A stretch of 41,708 nucleotides of DNA from Staphylococcus cornubiensis (GCF_900183575.1 NZ_FXUZ01000016.1:1-41708); one strand, 5' to 3'. Shown: positions 18,299-26,811, numbered from the stretch's first letter. Notes: generated from the letters alone by a model not told the origin. Translations and numbers: made by a program.

Positions 18299-19813
18299 TT
18301 ATTGCTCAGCTGCTTGTTGTTGTGCTTTGTCGTTCATCATTTTTGCAATGGCGATTTTGTCTGGTTTTTGTGTGGAGTTCAGTGGCATATGTGTGACCGG
18401 TAAATACATGCGTGGTACTTTATAGCCGGCTAATCGTTCGCGCATATGTTGATCAAGTTGGTCCACGTAATCCTCAGGTTGATCTCTTAAAATAATCGCG
18501 GCTGCAATCGATTCACCGTATTTCGGATGTTCGTAACCGACAACGACACAACGATCAATCAGTGGATGTTCGGCGAGTACATTTTCAACTTCTGATGGAA
18601 GGACGTTTTCACCACCCGTAATAATCAGTTCTTTTTTACGGTCGATAATAAAAATGTCACCATCTGCATCTTTTTTCGCCAAATCACCTGTCAGTAAATA
18701 TTGTTCGTGGAAAATTTTGGCTGTTTCTTCAGGTTTATTCCAATAGCCGGGCGTCACGTTTTTCGCACGAATCGACAGTTCACCGATTTCACCGTTTGCG
18801 ACTTCATTTTTGTCTTCGTCTAACACTTTTGCATCGACAAACATGACCGCTTTCCCGATACTCATCGGTTTATGTCGCGCGTTGTCAGGGGTGTTGACCA
18901 TGACGAGTGGTGCCTCAGTTAAACCGTAGCCGTTAATAATGTTAATGCCGTATTTTTTGAACGCTTGTTGAATGCTCGGCAGTGGTTGTGAGCCGCCTTG
19001 GATGACATATTTCATCGCTCTAAAGTCATCAGGGTTGAAATTGTCTTGTGTCAATGTGCTGTAATACATCGTTGGAATCATAATGAGAAAGTCTGGATGA
19101 TACTGGGCAATCATGTCGTTCAGTTCTTCGCCATTGAAATAGCGTTGCAATACTAATGTGCCACCTGCCATCAAAGTCGGTAACACGGTATCGTTAAAAC
19201 CTAAAACATGAAACATCGGAGTGGAAATAATTGTGAGATAGTCTGAGTTGAATTTATAAGTCAGTTCAATATTGGCGCCGTTATGCACGAATGATTCATA
19301 GGAAAACATGACACCTTTAGGTTCACCTGTTGTTCCACTCGTATAAATCAATGCGGCAAGGTCTGTTGATTCTACAGCAATCGCTTTGAATACAGAATGT
19401 TGCGTGGGGTCAACAATTTGGTTGTATGCAGTCGAATCAATGTCCATATGCAAGTAATCCGGATTGACCTCACTGAGCGAACTTAAATGCTTTTCAGCGT
19501 AAAACAATAATTTCAAAGTAGAATCCTCGACAATAGCTGCGATTTCTTTTGGGTTAAGTCGCCAGTTAATCGGTAAAAACACTGCTCCCATTTTGAAACA
19601 AGCGAACAGTAAATCTAACAATGCGACATCATTGGGTGCAAGTACACCGACGACATCTCCTTTTTGAATCCCTTGCTTTGTTAGGTAATGTGCCATATTA
19701 TCTGCACGAATATTCAGTTGCTGGTATGACCATTTTGTCCCTTTAAGATGGTCAATTACTGCGGGTTTCTCGACATCAAAATCTGCGCGTGTTTTAATCC
19801 AATCGAAATTCAT
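18299..19813 (-). CDS. fadE: Long-chain acyl-CoA synthetase / ligase (AMP-forming)
   Basis: A 504-residue ANL-superfamily enzyme. Motifs: P-loop IYTSGTTGEPKGVMFSY, NGYGLTEAP, LLTGDLAKKDADGD and the hinge IIDRKKELIITGGENV. A C-terminal lysine lies in the region TQKPDKIAI. It activates fatty acids to acyl-CoA with ATP, feeding the dehydrogenase encoded next. AAGGGGGTATAGAGAG precedes the ATG, 18 bases after fadX. The name follows S. aureus usage (vraA/fadE); the substrate chain length cannot be read from the sequence. The C-terminal AEQ-rich tail is simple sequence. Confidence 0.93.
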   Translation of the reverse strand: MNFDWIKTRADFDVEKPAVIDHLKGTKWSYQQLNIRADNMAHYLTKQGIQKGDVVGVLAPNDVALLDLLFACFKMGAVFLPINWRLNPKEIAAIVEDSTLKLLFYAEKHLSSLSEVNPDYLHMDIDSTAYNQIVDPTQHSVFKAIAVESTDLAALIYTSGTTGEPKGVMFSYESFVHNGANIELTYKFNSDYLTIISTPMFHVLGFNDTVLPTLMAGGTLVLQRYFNGEELNDMIAQYHPDFLIMIPTMYYSTLTQDNFNPDDFRAMKYVIQGGSQPLPSIQQAFKKYGINIINGYGLTEAPLVMVNTPDNARHKPMSIGKAVMFVDAKVLDEDKNEVANGEIGELSIRAKNVTPGYWNKPEETAKIFHEQYLLTGDLAKKDADGDIFIIDRKKELIITGGENVLPSEVENVLAEHPLIDRCVVVGYEHPKYGESIAAAIILRDQPEDYVDQLDQHMRERLAGYKVPRMYLPVTHMPLNSTQKPDKIAIAKMMNDKAQQQAAEQ

Positions 19814-19831
19814 CTCTCTATACCCCCTTGT

Positions 19832-21403
19832 TTATATTGCTCTGTTTGACTGAATCGTATGTAGTAATTGCCCCCAATGTGCTAGGTACATCGCGGGATC
19901 CATTTGTTTCAATTGTGGTGAAATCTTTGGTGTAAAGCCCATTTGAGCGATAATATCTTGTTCGATGTCTAGTCCTGGTGCGACTTCTATCAATGTGAGA
20001 CCGTCATCTTGTAGTTCGAATACAGCGCGTTCTGTCACGAAATAGACTTCTTGACGTAATGACTTGGCATAAGATGCATTGAAGTCAATGTTGCTCACCG
20101 TGTCGACAAACTTTTGCGTGTGACCTTCTTCAACCACGGAGAGTTGTTGGTTTTCAATATTGAGCTTGGCACCTGCAATGAGTGAGCCGGTCAAAATCAG
20201 TTTTTGGACAGATTGACTGATATCGATAAAGCCACCGCAACCATTCATGCGATTGCCAAAGTATGAGACGTTCACATTGCCGTGTTGATCGACTTCCGCA
20301 AAGCTCATTAGTGCGATAGAGACACCCCCGTTATAAATGAAATCCCATGCCAATTCGTGGCGCATGCGAACGTCGGAATTGTAATTCATGCCGAAATGTT
20401 CACGACTGCCGATAAAGCCTCCGAAAATACCAATGTCCATAATCGGTTGAACAAGATAATTCACGTGTTCCTCATGCAGAAGGTTCGTCAATTCATTGTT
20501 AATGCCATAACCGATACTCATGGTGTCCCCAACACTTAAAAATTGGGCTGCACGGCGCAAAATCAATTTTCGTGTATTAAATGGCAATGGGGACTCCGGG
20601 ATTGTGTCCATGCGTGCTTGCCCAGATAACGTCGGTTGATACATCGTTTGAACAACTTGACGATGGTATGATGCATCTTCAACGACGTAAACATAATCGA
20701 CAAGTGACCCAGGAATATACACGTGGTTCGGATTTTGTTGACCTTTATCAACGACAGCTTTCACTTGTACAATGACCGTGCCACCATTGGACTTTGCGTT
20801 GAGGGCCAAACTGTAACTTTCACCGAGGTGTGCTTCTTCGTCCATGTAGATGTTGCCTTGTTCATCAGCGTAAGTACCTCGAAGCAATGCGACATCTAGT
20901 GGTGGCAATTGGTAATGCAGAAAATCTTCGCCATCAATGTTCAGAAAAGAGACGAGGGATGCAGTCGTCTTGTCATTGATGCGACCCCCTTTATAGCGCG
21001 GGTCGATATGTGTATTCAAGCCAATTTTTGTAATCACACCGGGTGTAATCGCATTCGTTTGACGATAGTGCGTGGCGATGACCCCTTGTGGTAAAAAGTA
21101 CGCTTCCAATTCATTGTTTTTAATCGCTTGGGCTGTACGGGGAGAAGCGGTCATAATACTCATAATGACACGGTCTACCATCTGTCGCTCAACAAAATCG
21201 TCTAATTCTATTGCGAGACCACGACTGCTAATATCATTTGCCATCATCATCGTCAATTGTTTCGGTTCTTGATGTTGATCATAGTGTTCAATTAACGATG
21301 CGAGCAGTGCTGCCGGTAAGTTGGATACAGTCAGTGCGGCTAAACCAATCACATCACCCGTGTTGATGAGTGACGGAATTGCTGCCCATGTACACTTTTT
21401 CAT
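19832..21403 (-). CDS. fadX: Acyl-CoA:acetate/acetoacetate CoA-transferase, first gene of fad operon
   Basis: A 523-residue family I CoA-transferase with both halves fused in one chain: an N-terminal alpha-like domain (VIGLAALTVSNLPAALLASL) and a C-terminal beta-like domain (SVGDTMSIGYGINNELTN; IDISQSVQKLILTGS). It is homologous to propionate/acetate CoA-transferases (YdiF type). I did not assign the catalytic Glu. In the operon it probably moves CoA between acetyl/acetoacetyl-CoA and fatty acids. AAAAGGAGG lies 9 bases before the ATG. As first gene it marks the promoter side of the operon. Confidence 0.92.
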   Translation of the reverse strand: MKKCTWAAIPSLINTGDVIGLAALTVSNLPAALLASLIEHYDQHQEPKQLTMMMANDISSRGLAIELDDFVERQMVDRVIMSIMTASPRTAQAIKNNELEAYFLPQGVIATHYRQTNAITPGVITKIGLNTHIDPRYKGGRINDKTTASLVSFLNIDGEDFLHYQLPPLDVALLRGTYADEQGNIYMDEEAHLGESYSLALNAKSNGGTVIVQVKAVVDKGQQNPNHVYIPGSLVDYVYVVEDASYHRQVVQTMYQPTLSGQARMDTIPESPLPFNTRKLILRRAAQFLSVGDTMSIGYGINNELTNLLHEEHVNYLVQPIMDIGIFGGFIGSREHFGMNYNSDVRMRHELAWDFIYNGGVSIALMSFAEVDQHGNVNVSYFGNRMNGCGGFIDISQSVQKLILTGSLIAGAKLNIENQQLSVVEEGHTQKFVDTVSNIDFNASYAKSLRQEVYFVTERAVFELQDDGLTLIEVAPGLDIEQDIIAQMGFTPKISPQLKQMDPAMYLAHWGQLLHTIQSNRAI

Positions 21404-21460
21404 GTTGCAGAGCCTCCTTTTACACTTTGATTGTAAGCCCTTACATGAAATATAACACAG

Positions 21461-21475
21461 TTACAACAATTGTAA
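21461..21475. promoter_or_regulatory. Perfect inverted repeat upstream of fadX (operator candidate)
   Basis: TTACAA-CAA-TTGTAA is a perfect palindrome about 60 bases before the fadX ATG, in the likely promoter region of the operon. It could bind a repressor, for example a TetR-type fatty-acid regulator. No regulator gene is adjacent, so this is only a candidate. Confidence 0.35.
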
Positions 21476-21525
21476 AAATAAAATATTTGTATTTTCAGAC
21501 AATAGACAAAGATTAGACAATTTAT

Positions 21526-21539
21526 TGAAAGCGATAAAA
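21526..21539 (-). promoter_or_regulatory. cre-like site upstream of fad operon
   Basis: TGAAAGCGATAAAA matches the core of the CcpA consensus (TGWAANCGNTNWCA) except near its 3' end. It lies about 125 bases before fadX. Catabolite repression of beta-oxidation is known in low-GC Gram-positives, so the position makes sense. Confidence 0.4.
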
Positions 21540-21703
21540 TGAGTGGCGACACTGTTTTCAGTCGTTTACATGGGAGATGAAAAAAATTTGATTTGGGCAT
21601 TTGGTATAGGCAGGGAAGAAACATCGTTTTCGTGTTTTACCAATGATTGCGGAAAGATTTCTTGTGTTCCTATGTCGATTACCGATGACTTACCATTGGT
21701 CTC

Positions 21704-21778
21704 CCTTTCCCAGGGGACTTGCCTCAACTCAATTTGGCATTATTGAGATGTACATTTGAAGGAAGCCAAATTGTATTT
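21704..21778 (-). repeat. Structured intergenic repeat, copy A (inverted to copy B)
   Basis: Read on the minus strand this segment matches 41516-41586 on the plus strand: both contain an AATT(T/C)GGC ... GCC(A/G)AATT stem, the loop TTCC.TCAAA(A)TGTA, and then AGTTGAGGCAAGTCCCCT. The stem arms in this copy are 21731-21738 and 21765-21772. A T-A pair here is a C-G pair in copy B, so the helix is preserved by a compensating change. Confidence 0.7.
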
Positions 21779-21783
21779 TGAGA

Positions 21784-21901
21784 GCAGTACAGAAATCTCA
21801 TGTGTCACAAAGATTTCGTCGTACTGCCCCCGTAAGGCTGACTAGACTTCTCAAAAGCATATGCATTGAGAAGTCAGACAGCTACTGCGTTAAACAGTAG
21901 C
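21784..21901. other. Three consecutive strong hairpins
   Basis: Hairpin 1 (21784-21827) pairs GCAGTAC..GAAATCT with AGATTTC..GTACTGC. Hairpin 2 (21845-21875) pairs GACTTCTCA with TGAGAAGTC. Hairpin 3 (21881-21901) pairs GCTACTG with CAGTAGC. No T-run follows, so they are not simple terminators. They interrupt the similarity between the two copies of the intergenic repeat and may be a small inserted element or part of a structured RNA. Confidence 0.6.
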
Positions 21902-22125
21902 CACTATCAAAGTTAAATGACGTTATTTTGTTTTCAACTTCATCCCTCGGGAGTGTTGACCAAGTACGTCATCATATAACGGGTAAGGGGACAAATGGGG
22001 TACTACAATGTTTGAACTATAACATGATGTTTCGTTTGTTTTTGTACAGTTTTTACAAGTTGGATGATTTAACTGATATTTTCATTTTTGTTGTGGGAAT
22101 TAATGATGTAGCGTGTTCAAAAATA

Positions 22126-22157
22126 AAAGGACTAGACCTATGAACGGCTAGTCCTTT
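22126..22157 (-). terminator. Terminator of MFS transporter gene
   Basis: AAAGGACTAG pairs with CTAGTCCTTT around a loop of about 12 bases. On the minus strand it is followed by a T-rich run (TTTTATTTTTG), just after the MFS stop codon. Confidence 0.85.
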
Positions 22158-22162
22158 GTGTG

Positions 22163-23335
22163 TCATTGCGAACGTTGTGAAACATGACGTCCATGTACGA
22201 AATAATAGAGTGCAAGTGCGATGAGTGCTAAGACAGCCATCGCAACGTAAAGTGCACGGAAACCCCACATTGAAATGATATAACCTAATAAAAATGGGCC
22301 GAAACCTGCACCAAAGTCTAAGAAAATATAAAATGTGGATGTCGCAAGCCCAACTTGATGGCGGGGTGCTTGCTGGACAACAATCGCTTGCCCACTTGGT
22401 ACAATCGTTCCGTAACCAATGCCGATAAATATAGCGGATAATGCGATGAGCCATGTGCCTTGCGCGCCGCTTAATATAACCAGACCTATCGCAAAAACGA
22501 CAATGACAGGATACATAATCGCATTCGGGCCGTGTTGGTCAAAGATTCTTCCGGTAAAGGGTCGTGTCACAAATGTACTGACCGCATATACGATAAAGAA
22601 GAAACTTGCAGCAGTCGGTAAATGCATTGTTTCTGTATACACTGATAAAAATGACAATACACTTGAATATACGACGCCAATGACGGCTAATACGAACGAT
22701 ATCGGAATGGCATCTTTTTGAATAAAGGCTTGCAGACCTTTGACAGGTTGACTTTCTACTGACATTTCAACTTTAGGTAACGGTTTGATTGCAAGTGCAA
22801 GAATAAACGCTAATATAATCACACCTAAACTCAGTGAGAAGATAGAGCGAAAACCGAATGATTGGTTGAATAAAATACCGAAAAACGGTCCGACAGCAGA
22901 AGCGGTTGTCACACTTAAAGCATAATAACCGATTCCTTCACCTTTACGTGCTTCTGGTACAATACGCGATGAAATGGTACCTGTCGCAGTAGAAGAAAAG
23001 CCAAATGCGACACCATGTATAAAACGAACAATGAGTAAAATCATTAACGTTTGCATGACAAAATAGAGTGAAACTGTAATAATTGAAAAAATAATGCCGT
23101 AAACGAGCACTTTTTTAGGTTGAAGCGAATCCACTATACGTCCAGAAGCGAGACGTCCTAATAACATACCGATAATGAAAATCCCTGAAGCGAGACCACC
23201 AATACTTTCAGAGGCATGGAATTCATTAATTGTGAAGACCGTCACTGTCACGATTAACATATAGTGAATCATGTACATTAAAAAGTTGGTCAACGTGATG
23301 AAAATAAAGTCTTTAGACCAGAGTTTTTCTTGCAT
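22163..23335 (-). CDS. MFS drug/metabolite efflux-type transporter
   Basis: 390 residues with twelve predicted membrane helices. A major-facilitator motif A-like loop (GRLASGRIVDSLQPKK) follows helix 2, and FGFSSTATGTISSRIVPEARKGEG marks the helix 4-5 region. It resembles small-molecule efflux proteins of the YwoG/multidrug type, but the substrate is not readable. The start is placed at 23335, where AAGGTGG lies 8 bases upstream; extending to 23461 would add a Cys-rich segment unlike any MFS N-terminus. It is monocistronic, with its own terminator. Confidence 0.85.
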   Translation of the reverse strand: MQEKLWSKDFIFITLTNFLMYMIHYMLIVTVTVFTINEFHASESIGGLASGIFIIGMLLGRLASGRIVDSLQPKKVLVYGIIFSIITVSLYFVMQTLMILLIVRFIHGVAFGFSSTATGTISSRIVPEARKGEGIGYYALSVTTASAVGPFFGILFNQSFGFRSIFSLSLGVIILAFILALAIKPLPKVEMSVESQPVKGLQAFIQKDAIPISFVLAVIGVVYSSVLSFLSVYTETMHLPTAASFFFIVYAVSTFVTRPFTGRIFDQHGPNAIMYPVIVVFAIGLVILSGAQGTWLIALSAIFIGIGYGTIVPSGQAIVVQQAPRHQVGLATSTFYIFLDFGAGFGPFLLGYIISMWGFRALYVAMAVLALIALALYYFVHGRHVSQRSQ

Positions 23336-24177
23336 AAACAGGACCACCTTTTGTTGGCAATAGAAGTTTGATTCATATGTTATTAGTATAAAACATAGAG
23401 GACAACATGTATAACAAGAGGCTTTGGAAGGATGGGGGAGAGAACATTGATGTATCTTCATTGTACAAAAACTGTAGTATTACAGATCGCGCAACTATTT
23501 TCGGTTTTGGGCTTGTCTTAATGATGGGCATTAACAGGTCGCTTTCCTAGGGGGGATCAACACATTTTGTAACAGATGTTACATTTTCGGTATGACTGGG
23601 AGGTGTGAAGAGTATGATACTAATGCTATATCAATGATAAAAAGCATTGTAACTTTTCAAAACAGTAGTGTTTCTTTTAAATGCGTTCGGCATGGGTAAC
23701 ATCTAGACGGTGAAAGTCCGTTACAGGCTTGGTAGTAGGAACTGTTAGCGAAAGACAAGGGTGTCCATTGTGAAGAGGAATCGGAAGGAAGTCGGACGCA
23801 AACACTCGCACTGACGAACAGAAACATCATACTAAGGCTATGTAGAATGGATGAATCTGCTAAACAAGATAAAGTCCGATACTACCCGAGTTCTATATAG
23901 TAAATGATGCGGTGACATGAGTGGAAAGAGGTTACACCTTACTCGGGGAGGTCTCATCAGCGGTATTTTCTATCATAGTAACAACGAATGATGAGAAGTC
24001 AGCAGAAGTCATAGTAGGGAAAACGTACCGAAGGACTGAACAATATTCAATACAAAGTAAAGATTGGAGGTTATAGATTTACGACGTGCAGAATACGGTC
24101 CTAACCGGCAACTTATGGAAGGATAAGTAGTGGAACGAAAAAGAATACATAAGTGTGTACAGTAAATCTTAGGTGAA

Positions 24178-24546
24178 ATGAAAGAAATGTATCGTAAGTC
24201 TCCATCACTGATGGAGCTTGTTGTAAGACCAAACAACATAGAAAAAGCTATCAAGAAAGTTAAGAAAAACAAAGGTGCTCCTGGAATTGACGGCATGAAA
24301 GTCAGTGAACTCCACGCTCACTTTGCTCAGTACTTTTCACAGATAACGAAAAAACTGCTTGATGGCTCATATCAACCTCAAGCAGTTCGGAAAGTTGAAA
24401 TTCCCAAGTCGAATGGGAAAATGCGTGTGCTTGGTATCCCTGTCGCTAGAGACAGAGTGATACAACAAGCGATTAGACATGTGATTGAACTAGGCATCGA
24501 CCGAAGATTCTCGAATCATAGCCATGGTTTCAGACCTACTACGTAA
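24178..24546 (+). pseudogene. ltrA: Group II intron reverse transcriptase/maturase, N-terminal fragment
   Basis: 122 codons matching the start of LtrA-type proteins: KKNKGAPGIDGMKVSEL (RT0/RT1), YQPQAVRKVEIPKSNGKMR, LGIPVARDRVIQQAI (RT2) and HGFRPTT (RT3 start). It then meets a stop. The catalytic YADD region (RT5) and the rest of the palm are missing. Complete proteins are four to five times longer. The frame continues, after the stop, into the domain X fragment downstream, so an internal deletion removed the middle. Confidence 0.9.
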
Positions 24547-24561
24547 GCAAAAAATTTAATA

Positions 24562-24660
24562 CGCACCTTAAGGAAAATAACGAAGCGAAATAGATCCGGT
24601 ACCTTTAAAGGCATTATAACTGAAATTAATCAAGTGACGAGAGGCTGGATAAATTACTTT
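24562..24660 (+). pseudogene. Maturase domain X fragment of the group II intron protein
   Basis: In the same frame as the LtrA N-terminus, after one stop codon, the sequence reads RTLRKITKRNRSG..FKGIITEINQVTRGWINYF. This is the maturase domain X signature (TKRNR ... IRGW.NYF). At GWINYF it passes directly, still in frame, into an IstB-like segment. Confidence 0.85.
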
Positions 24661-24771
24661 GATGAGATAGGCTATATCCCCTTCTCAAAAGAACAGGCAT
24701 ATCTATTCTATCAATTGATGTCAATAAGATATGAAATCCACAATAATAACAACGAACATCCCCTTTTCTAG
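24661..24771 (+). pseudogene. IstB-like (IS21 helper ATPase) fragment
   Basis: DEIGYIPFSKEQAYLFYQL followed by MSIRYE matches the Walker B region of IS21-family IstB ATPases (typically IDEIGYLP....A.LFFQLISRRYE). Similarity ends at about 24738; the remaining codons (HNNNNEHPLF, stop) are unrelated. No IstA and no other part of IstB is found nearby. It is a short relic fused to the maturase tail. Confidence 0.8.
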
Positions 24772-24867
24772 TCACGGGGATTCATACCGGCTTCAAGATT
24801 ATAAAAGCGAAAAAATTTAAACATACGTCATTCATAAACCGTTATTGACATCAATGATTGAGTACAT

Positions 24868-25035
24868 CTAAATCTCTAGATATGGTTTTAAATGTCGCTT
24901 GATATTTTTTCGGACATATCGTGTCAGAGGATTTACAAGAATGCAAGCAGCAACATTGTTTTGATAAATATCCATTGCTACACAAGATTGATATACGTTG
25001 TCTATATAAATAAACTCTGAATAAAATTTAATATG
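24868..25035 (-). pseudogene. Possible decayed gene fragment, family uncertain
   Basis: A 55-codon open stretch on the minus strand with protein-like composition (includes VAMDIYQNNVAACILVNPL and a basic end, RKNIKRHLKPYLEI) but no start codon or ribosome binding site. It could be the C-terminal end of a regulator (LysR-like effector domain) or a transposase piece; I cannot decide. It lies in the decayed region between the intron relic and the IS200-like element, which is otherwise empty from 24772 to about 25120. Confidence 0.3.
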
Positions 25036-25123
25036 TTATCTACTCTGTTTGAATAAAAGTAAACCATGCGTTGTGAGTAAGGTTCTACCGTTGTATTAAA
25101 ATAAGCACCTCAACATGCTAGAA

Positions 25124-25773
25124 TAATATTTGGTCAGCCAACCAATATTATATACATGAGGAGATGCCAAAATGTCTAACGACACAAATAGTTTAGCACA
25201 TACAAAATGGAATTGTAAGTATCACATAGTTTTTGCACCTAAATATAGAAGACAAATAATATACGGAAAATTAAAAAGAGATATAGGTTTAATTCTAAGC
25301 CAACTATGTGAAAGAAAAGGTGTAGAATAATAGAAGCTGAAGCATGTAAAGATCATATACACATGTTAGTTAGTATTCCAACAAAGCTAAGTGTTTCTCA
25401 ATTTGTAGGATATTTAAAAGGGAAAAGCAGTTTAATGATTTTTGATAGACATGCACATTTGAAATATAGATATGGGAATAGAAAATTTTGGTGCAAAGGT
25501 TTTTATGTAGATACGGTTGGAAGAAATAAAAAGGTAATAGAAGAATATATTCGAAATCAATTACAAGAGGATATCGTAGCAGAACAACTCACAATGATGG
25601 AATACATAGATCCGTTTACAGGAGAAGAGAATAAAAAGTTGAGTAAAAAATAAAACCCTTTTAAGGGTCGCTGAGAAAGTAGTACGGTTGGCTGATTTTC
25701 TCAGTGCCCTTACAAGGGCTGGTCAGTAACAGAGACTTTCAGCCGCAGAACAAATCACCCGTTCACACGGGTG
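25124..25773 (+). mobile_element. IS200/IS605-family element (tnpA only), inactive
   Basis: Bounded by a left-end hairpin (25124-25150, TAATATT.GGT / AACCAATATTA) and a set of right-end hairpins: CTGAGAAA / TTTCTCAG (25671-25704), GCCCTT / AAGGGC (25706-25719) and CACCCG / CGGGTG (25756-25773). Subterminal hairpins in place of inverted repeats are typical of this family. There is one gene, tnpA, with a one-base deletion. The exact ends are not defined; no tnpB is present. Confidence 0.8.
25172..25653 (+). pseudogene. tnpA: IS200/IS605 TnpA (HUH transposase), frameshifted
   Basis: The first frame from ATG 25172 reads SNDTNSLAHTKWNCKYHIVF..., and stops after RKGVE. Loss of one A in the run after GTAGAA (25324-25332) restores EIIEAEACKDHIHMLVSIP in the next frame, which continues to 25653. 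The HUH metal-binding motif HIH and the catalytic-tyrosine region (VIEEYIRNQ) survive. The full length would be about 160 residues, normal for TnpA. A good GAGGAG site precedes the ATG. Confidence 0.9.
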
Positions 25774-26208
25774 GTTTTGATTAATCTGTATTTTTATTTT
25801 CATGCTTAATAGCGACATTTTTGGCTGTACAAAAGTAGAATAGATTAGTTTGCCCCTCAAGATTTGAACTCAATAAAAAACGACCACTAATACCTCATAG
25901 CTATTATACTACGAATATTGTGGTCGTTCTTCAGATTTCATTTATTTGTGGGTGTTTGTGAAAGCACTCATGGGATATGTTCCAATACAAAAGTAAAATA
26001 ATGAAAGGTGAAATTTCCGCAAAGCTAACTTAGGGTATTTTCTATAGCAATATATTTGTATACTTACGTAATGATATCATCCAATAAGCTAGCCAAATAG
26101 ATGTGTTACTTTTGTTTATTTTTTACAAAAGAGTATACTTTTCAGCAGATTTAATAATGATTTTTGAATTTAAGAGTTGTAAAACATTATATTCAAATAA
26201 AAACAACC
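25774..26208. other. Gene-free AT-rich stretch
   Basis: No gene is recognised. It holds one long-loop inverted repeat (25879-25928, AACGACCAC / GTGGTCGTT) with flanking A/T runs that looks like a terminator relic. From about 26040 the base composition becomes markedly more AT-rich. Confidence 0.5.
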
Positions 26209-26811
26209 TTAAATCAAAGCGCCAATTAAGTTTATGATTAGTAAGAATATAAATAATATTAATGATACGACAGTAGAAATTTTTATAGACAACTTACCAG
26301 TAGCATTTAATAGCAAAATAAATAAATAGCTTTGTATTATAAGCTTAAAGTCGAATGCACCCAATATATCATTTCCTCTATTAAATATATTCAAACTTAA
26401 AATATTGTAATCTTTAGGATTTAAACCAAATAAGAATTGAATGATGATTGCAATTAAAGTAACTGTATTGACAATTAATACCAGTAAAATTGATCCGGAA
26501 AACAAACTCTTAACTCGCGGTTTTGTTTTGAATATTTTAGTAAACATTAAAGATAAAACAAATATAACTAAAGTAGAAATTATTGCAGAAATCCCTCCAG
26601 CTATAGTAGAGAAAATTCTAATCATTAAAAATAATGTGTTCTGATCGATACCTTCAATAGAATTTAAAGATTTTTCGTTAGTTAATAACTGCGAAGATAA
26701 CAGGGCAGATAACATGGCAAACATAATAGCAATAAGTAAGTTAAAACCCCATTTAGTAGATGCTCTTTTCCTATAAAAACTATAAAAAAAGGGCCAATTA
26801 TTTTTATCCAT
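26209..26811 (-). CDS. Yip1-like membrane protein, divergent from bacteriocin genes
   Basis: 200 residues with about five membrane helices. The organisation, with helix pairs separated by short basic loops and a fourth-helix region of the type FN..NDILGAFDFKLIIQSYLFI, resembles bacterial YIP1-domain membrane proteins. AAAGGA lies 7 bases before the ATG. It shares the very AT-rich composition of the bacteriocin cluster and is transcribed away from it, from a common intergenic region (26812-26960). Possible roles are self-protection or an unrelated hitchhiker; this is inference. The family call is from pattern only. Confidence 0.6.
   Translation of the reverse strand: MDKNNWPFFYSFYRKRASTKWGFNLLIAIMFAMLSALLSSQLLTNEKSLNSIEGIDQNTLFLMIRIFSTIAGGISAIISTLVIFVLSLMFTKIFKTKPRVKSLFSGSILLVLIVNTVTLIAIIIQFLFGLNPKDYNILSLNIFNRGNDILGAFDFKLIIQSYLFILLLNATGKLSIKISTVVSLILFIFLLIINLIGALI

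Larger units (their letters stand above)
21404..22162. other. Gene-free stretch with repeat and hairpins
   Basis: About 760 bases between fadX and the MFS gene. No open frame here has a ribosome binding site together with coding character. It holds the fad regulatory region, a structured intergenic repeat (21704-21778, with a possible extension at 21941-21958), three successive hairpins (21784-21901) and the terminator of the MFS gene (22126-22157). Confidence 0.7.
23681..24660 (+). mobile_element. Group II intron remnant (5' RNA part plus truncated maturase)
   Basis: From 23681 the sequence (ATGCGTTCGGCATGGGTAAC, then GGTGAAAGTCC, GAACTGTTAGCG, CGGAAGGAAGTCGGACGCAAA) has the look of the 5' end and domain I of bacterial group II introns, which usually begin GTGCG..CGGCATGGGT. 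It leads into a LtrA-type reading frame at 24178. No recognisable domain V hairpin and no intron 3' end are present, and the maturase has lost its middle, so the intron cannot be active. The left border is approximate. Confidence 0.8.

Noticed and set aside
21543..21746. 67-codon open frame in the gene-free stretch upstream of the MFS gene
   Set aside because: It covers part of the structured repeat, has no ribosome binding site and shows no coding character.
23336..23461. N-terminal extension of the MFS gene to 23461
   Set aside because: The extra residues are Cys- and Ser-rich and unlike any transporter N-terminus; the ATG at 23335 has a good AAGGTGG site.
23568..23583. Palindrome TGTAACAGATGTTACA upstream of the intron relic
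   Set aside because: Perfect but short, and not positioned next to any gene it could regulate; probably chance or debris.
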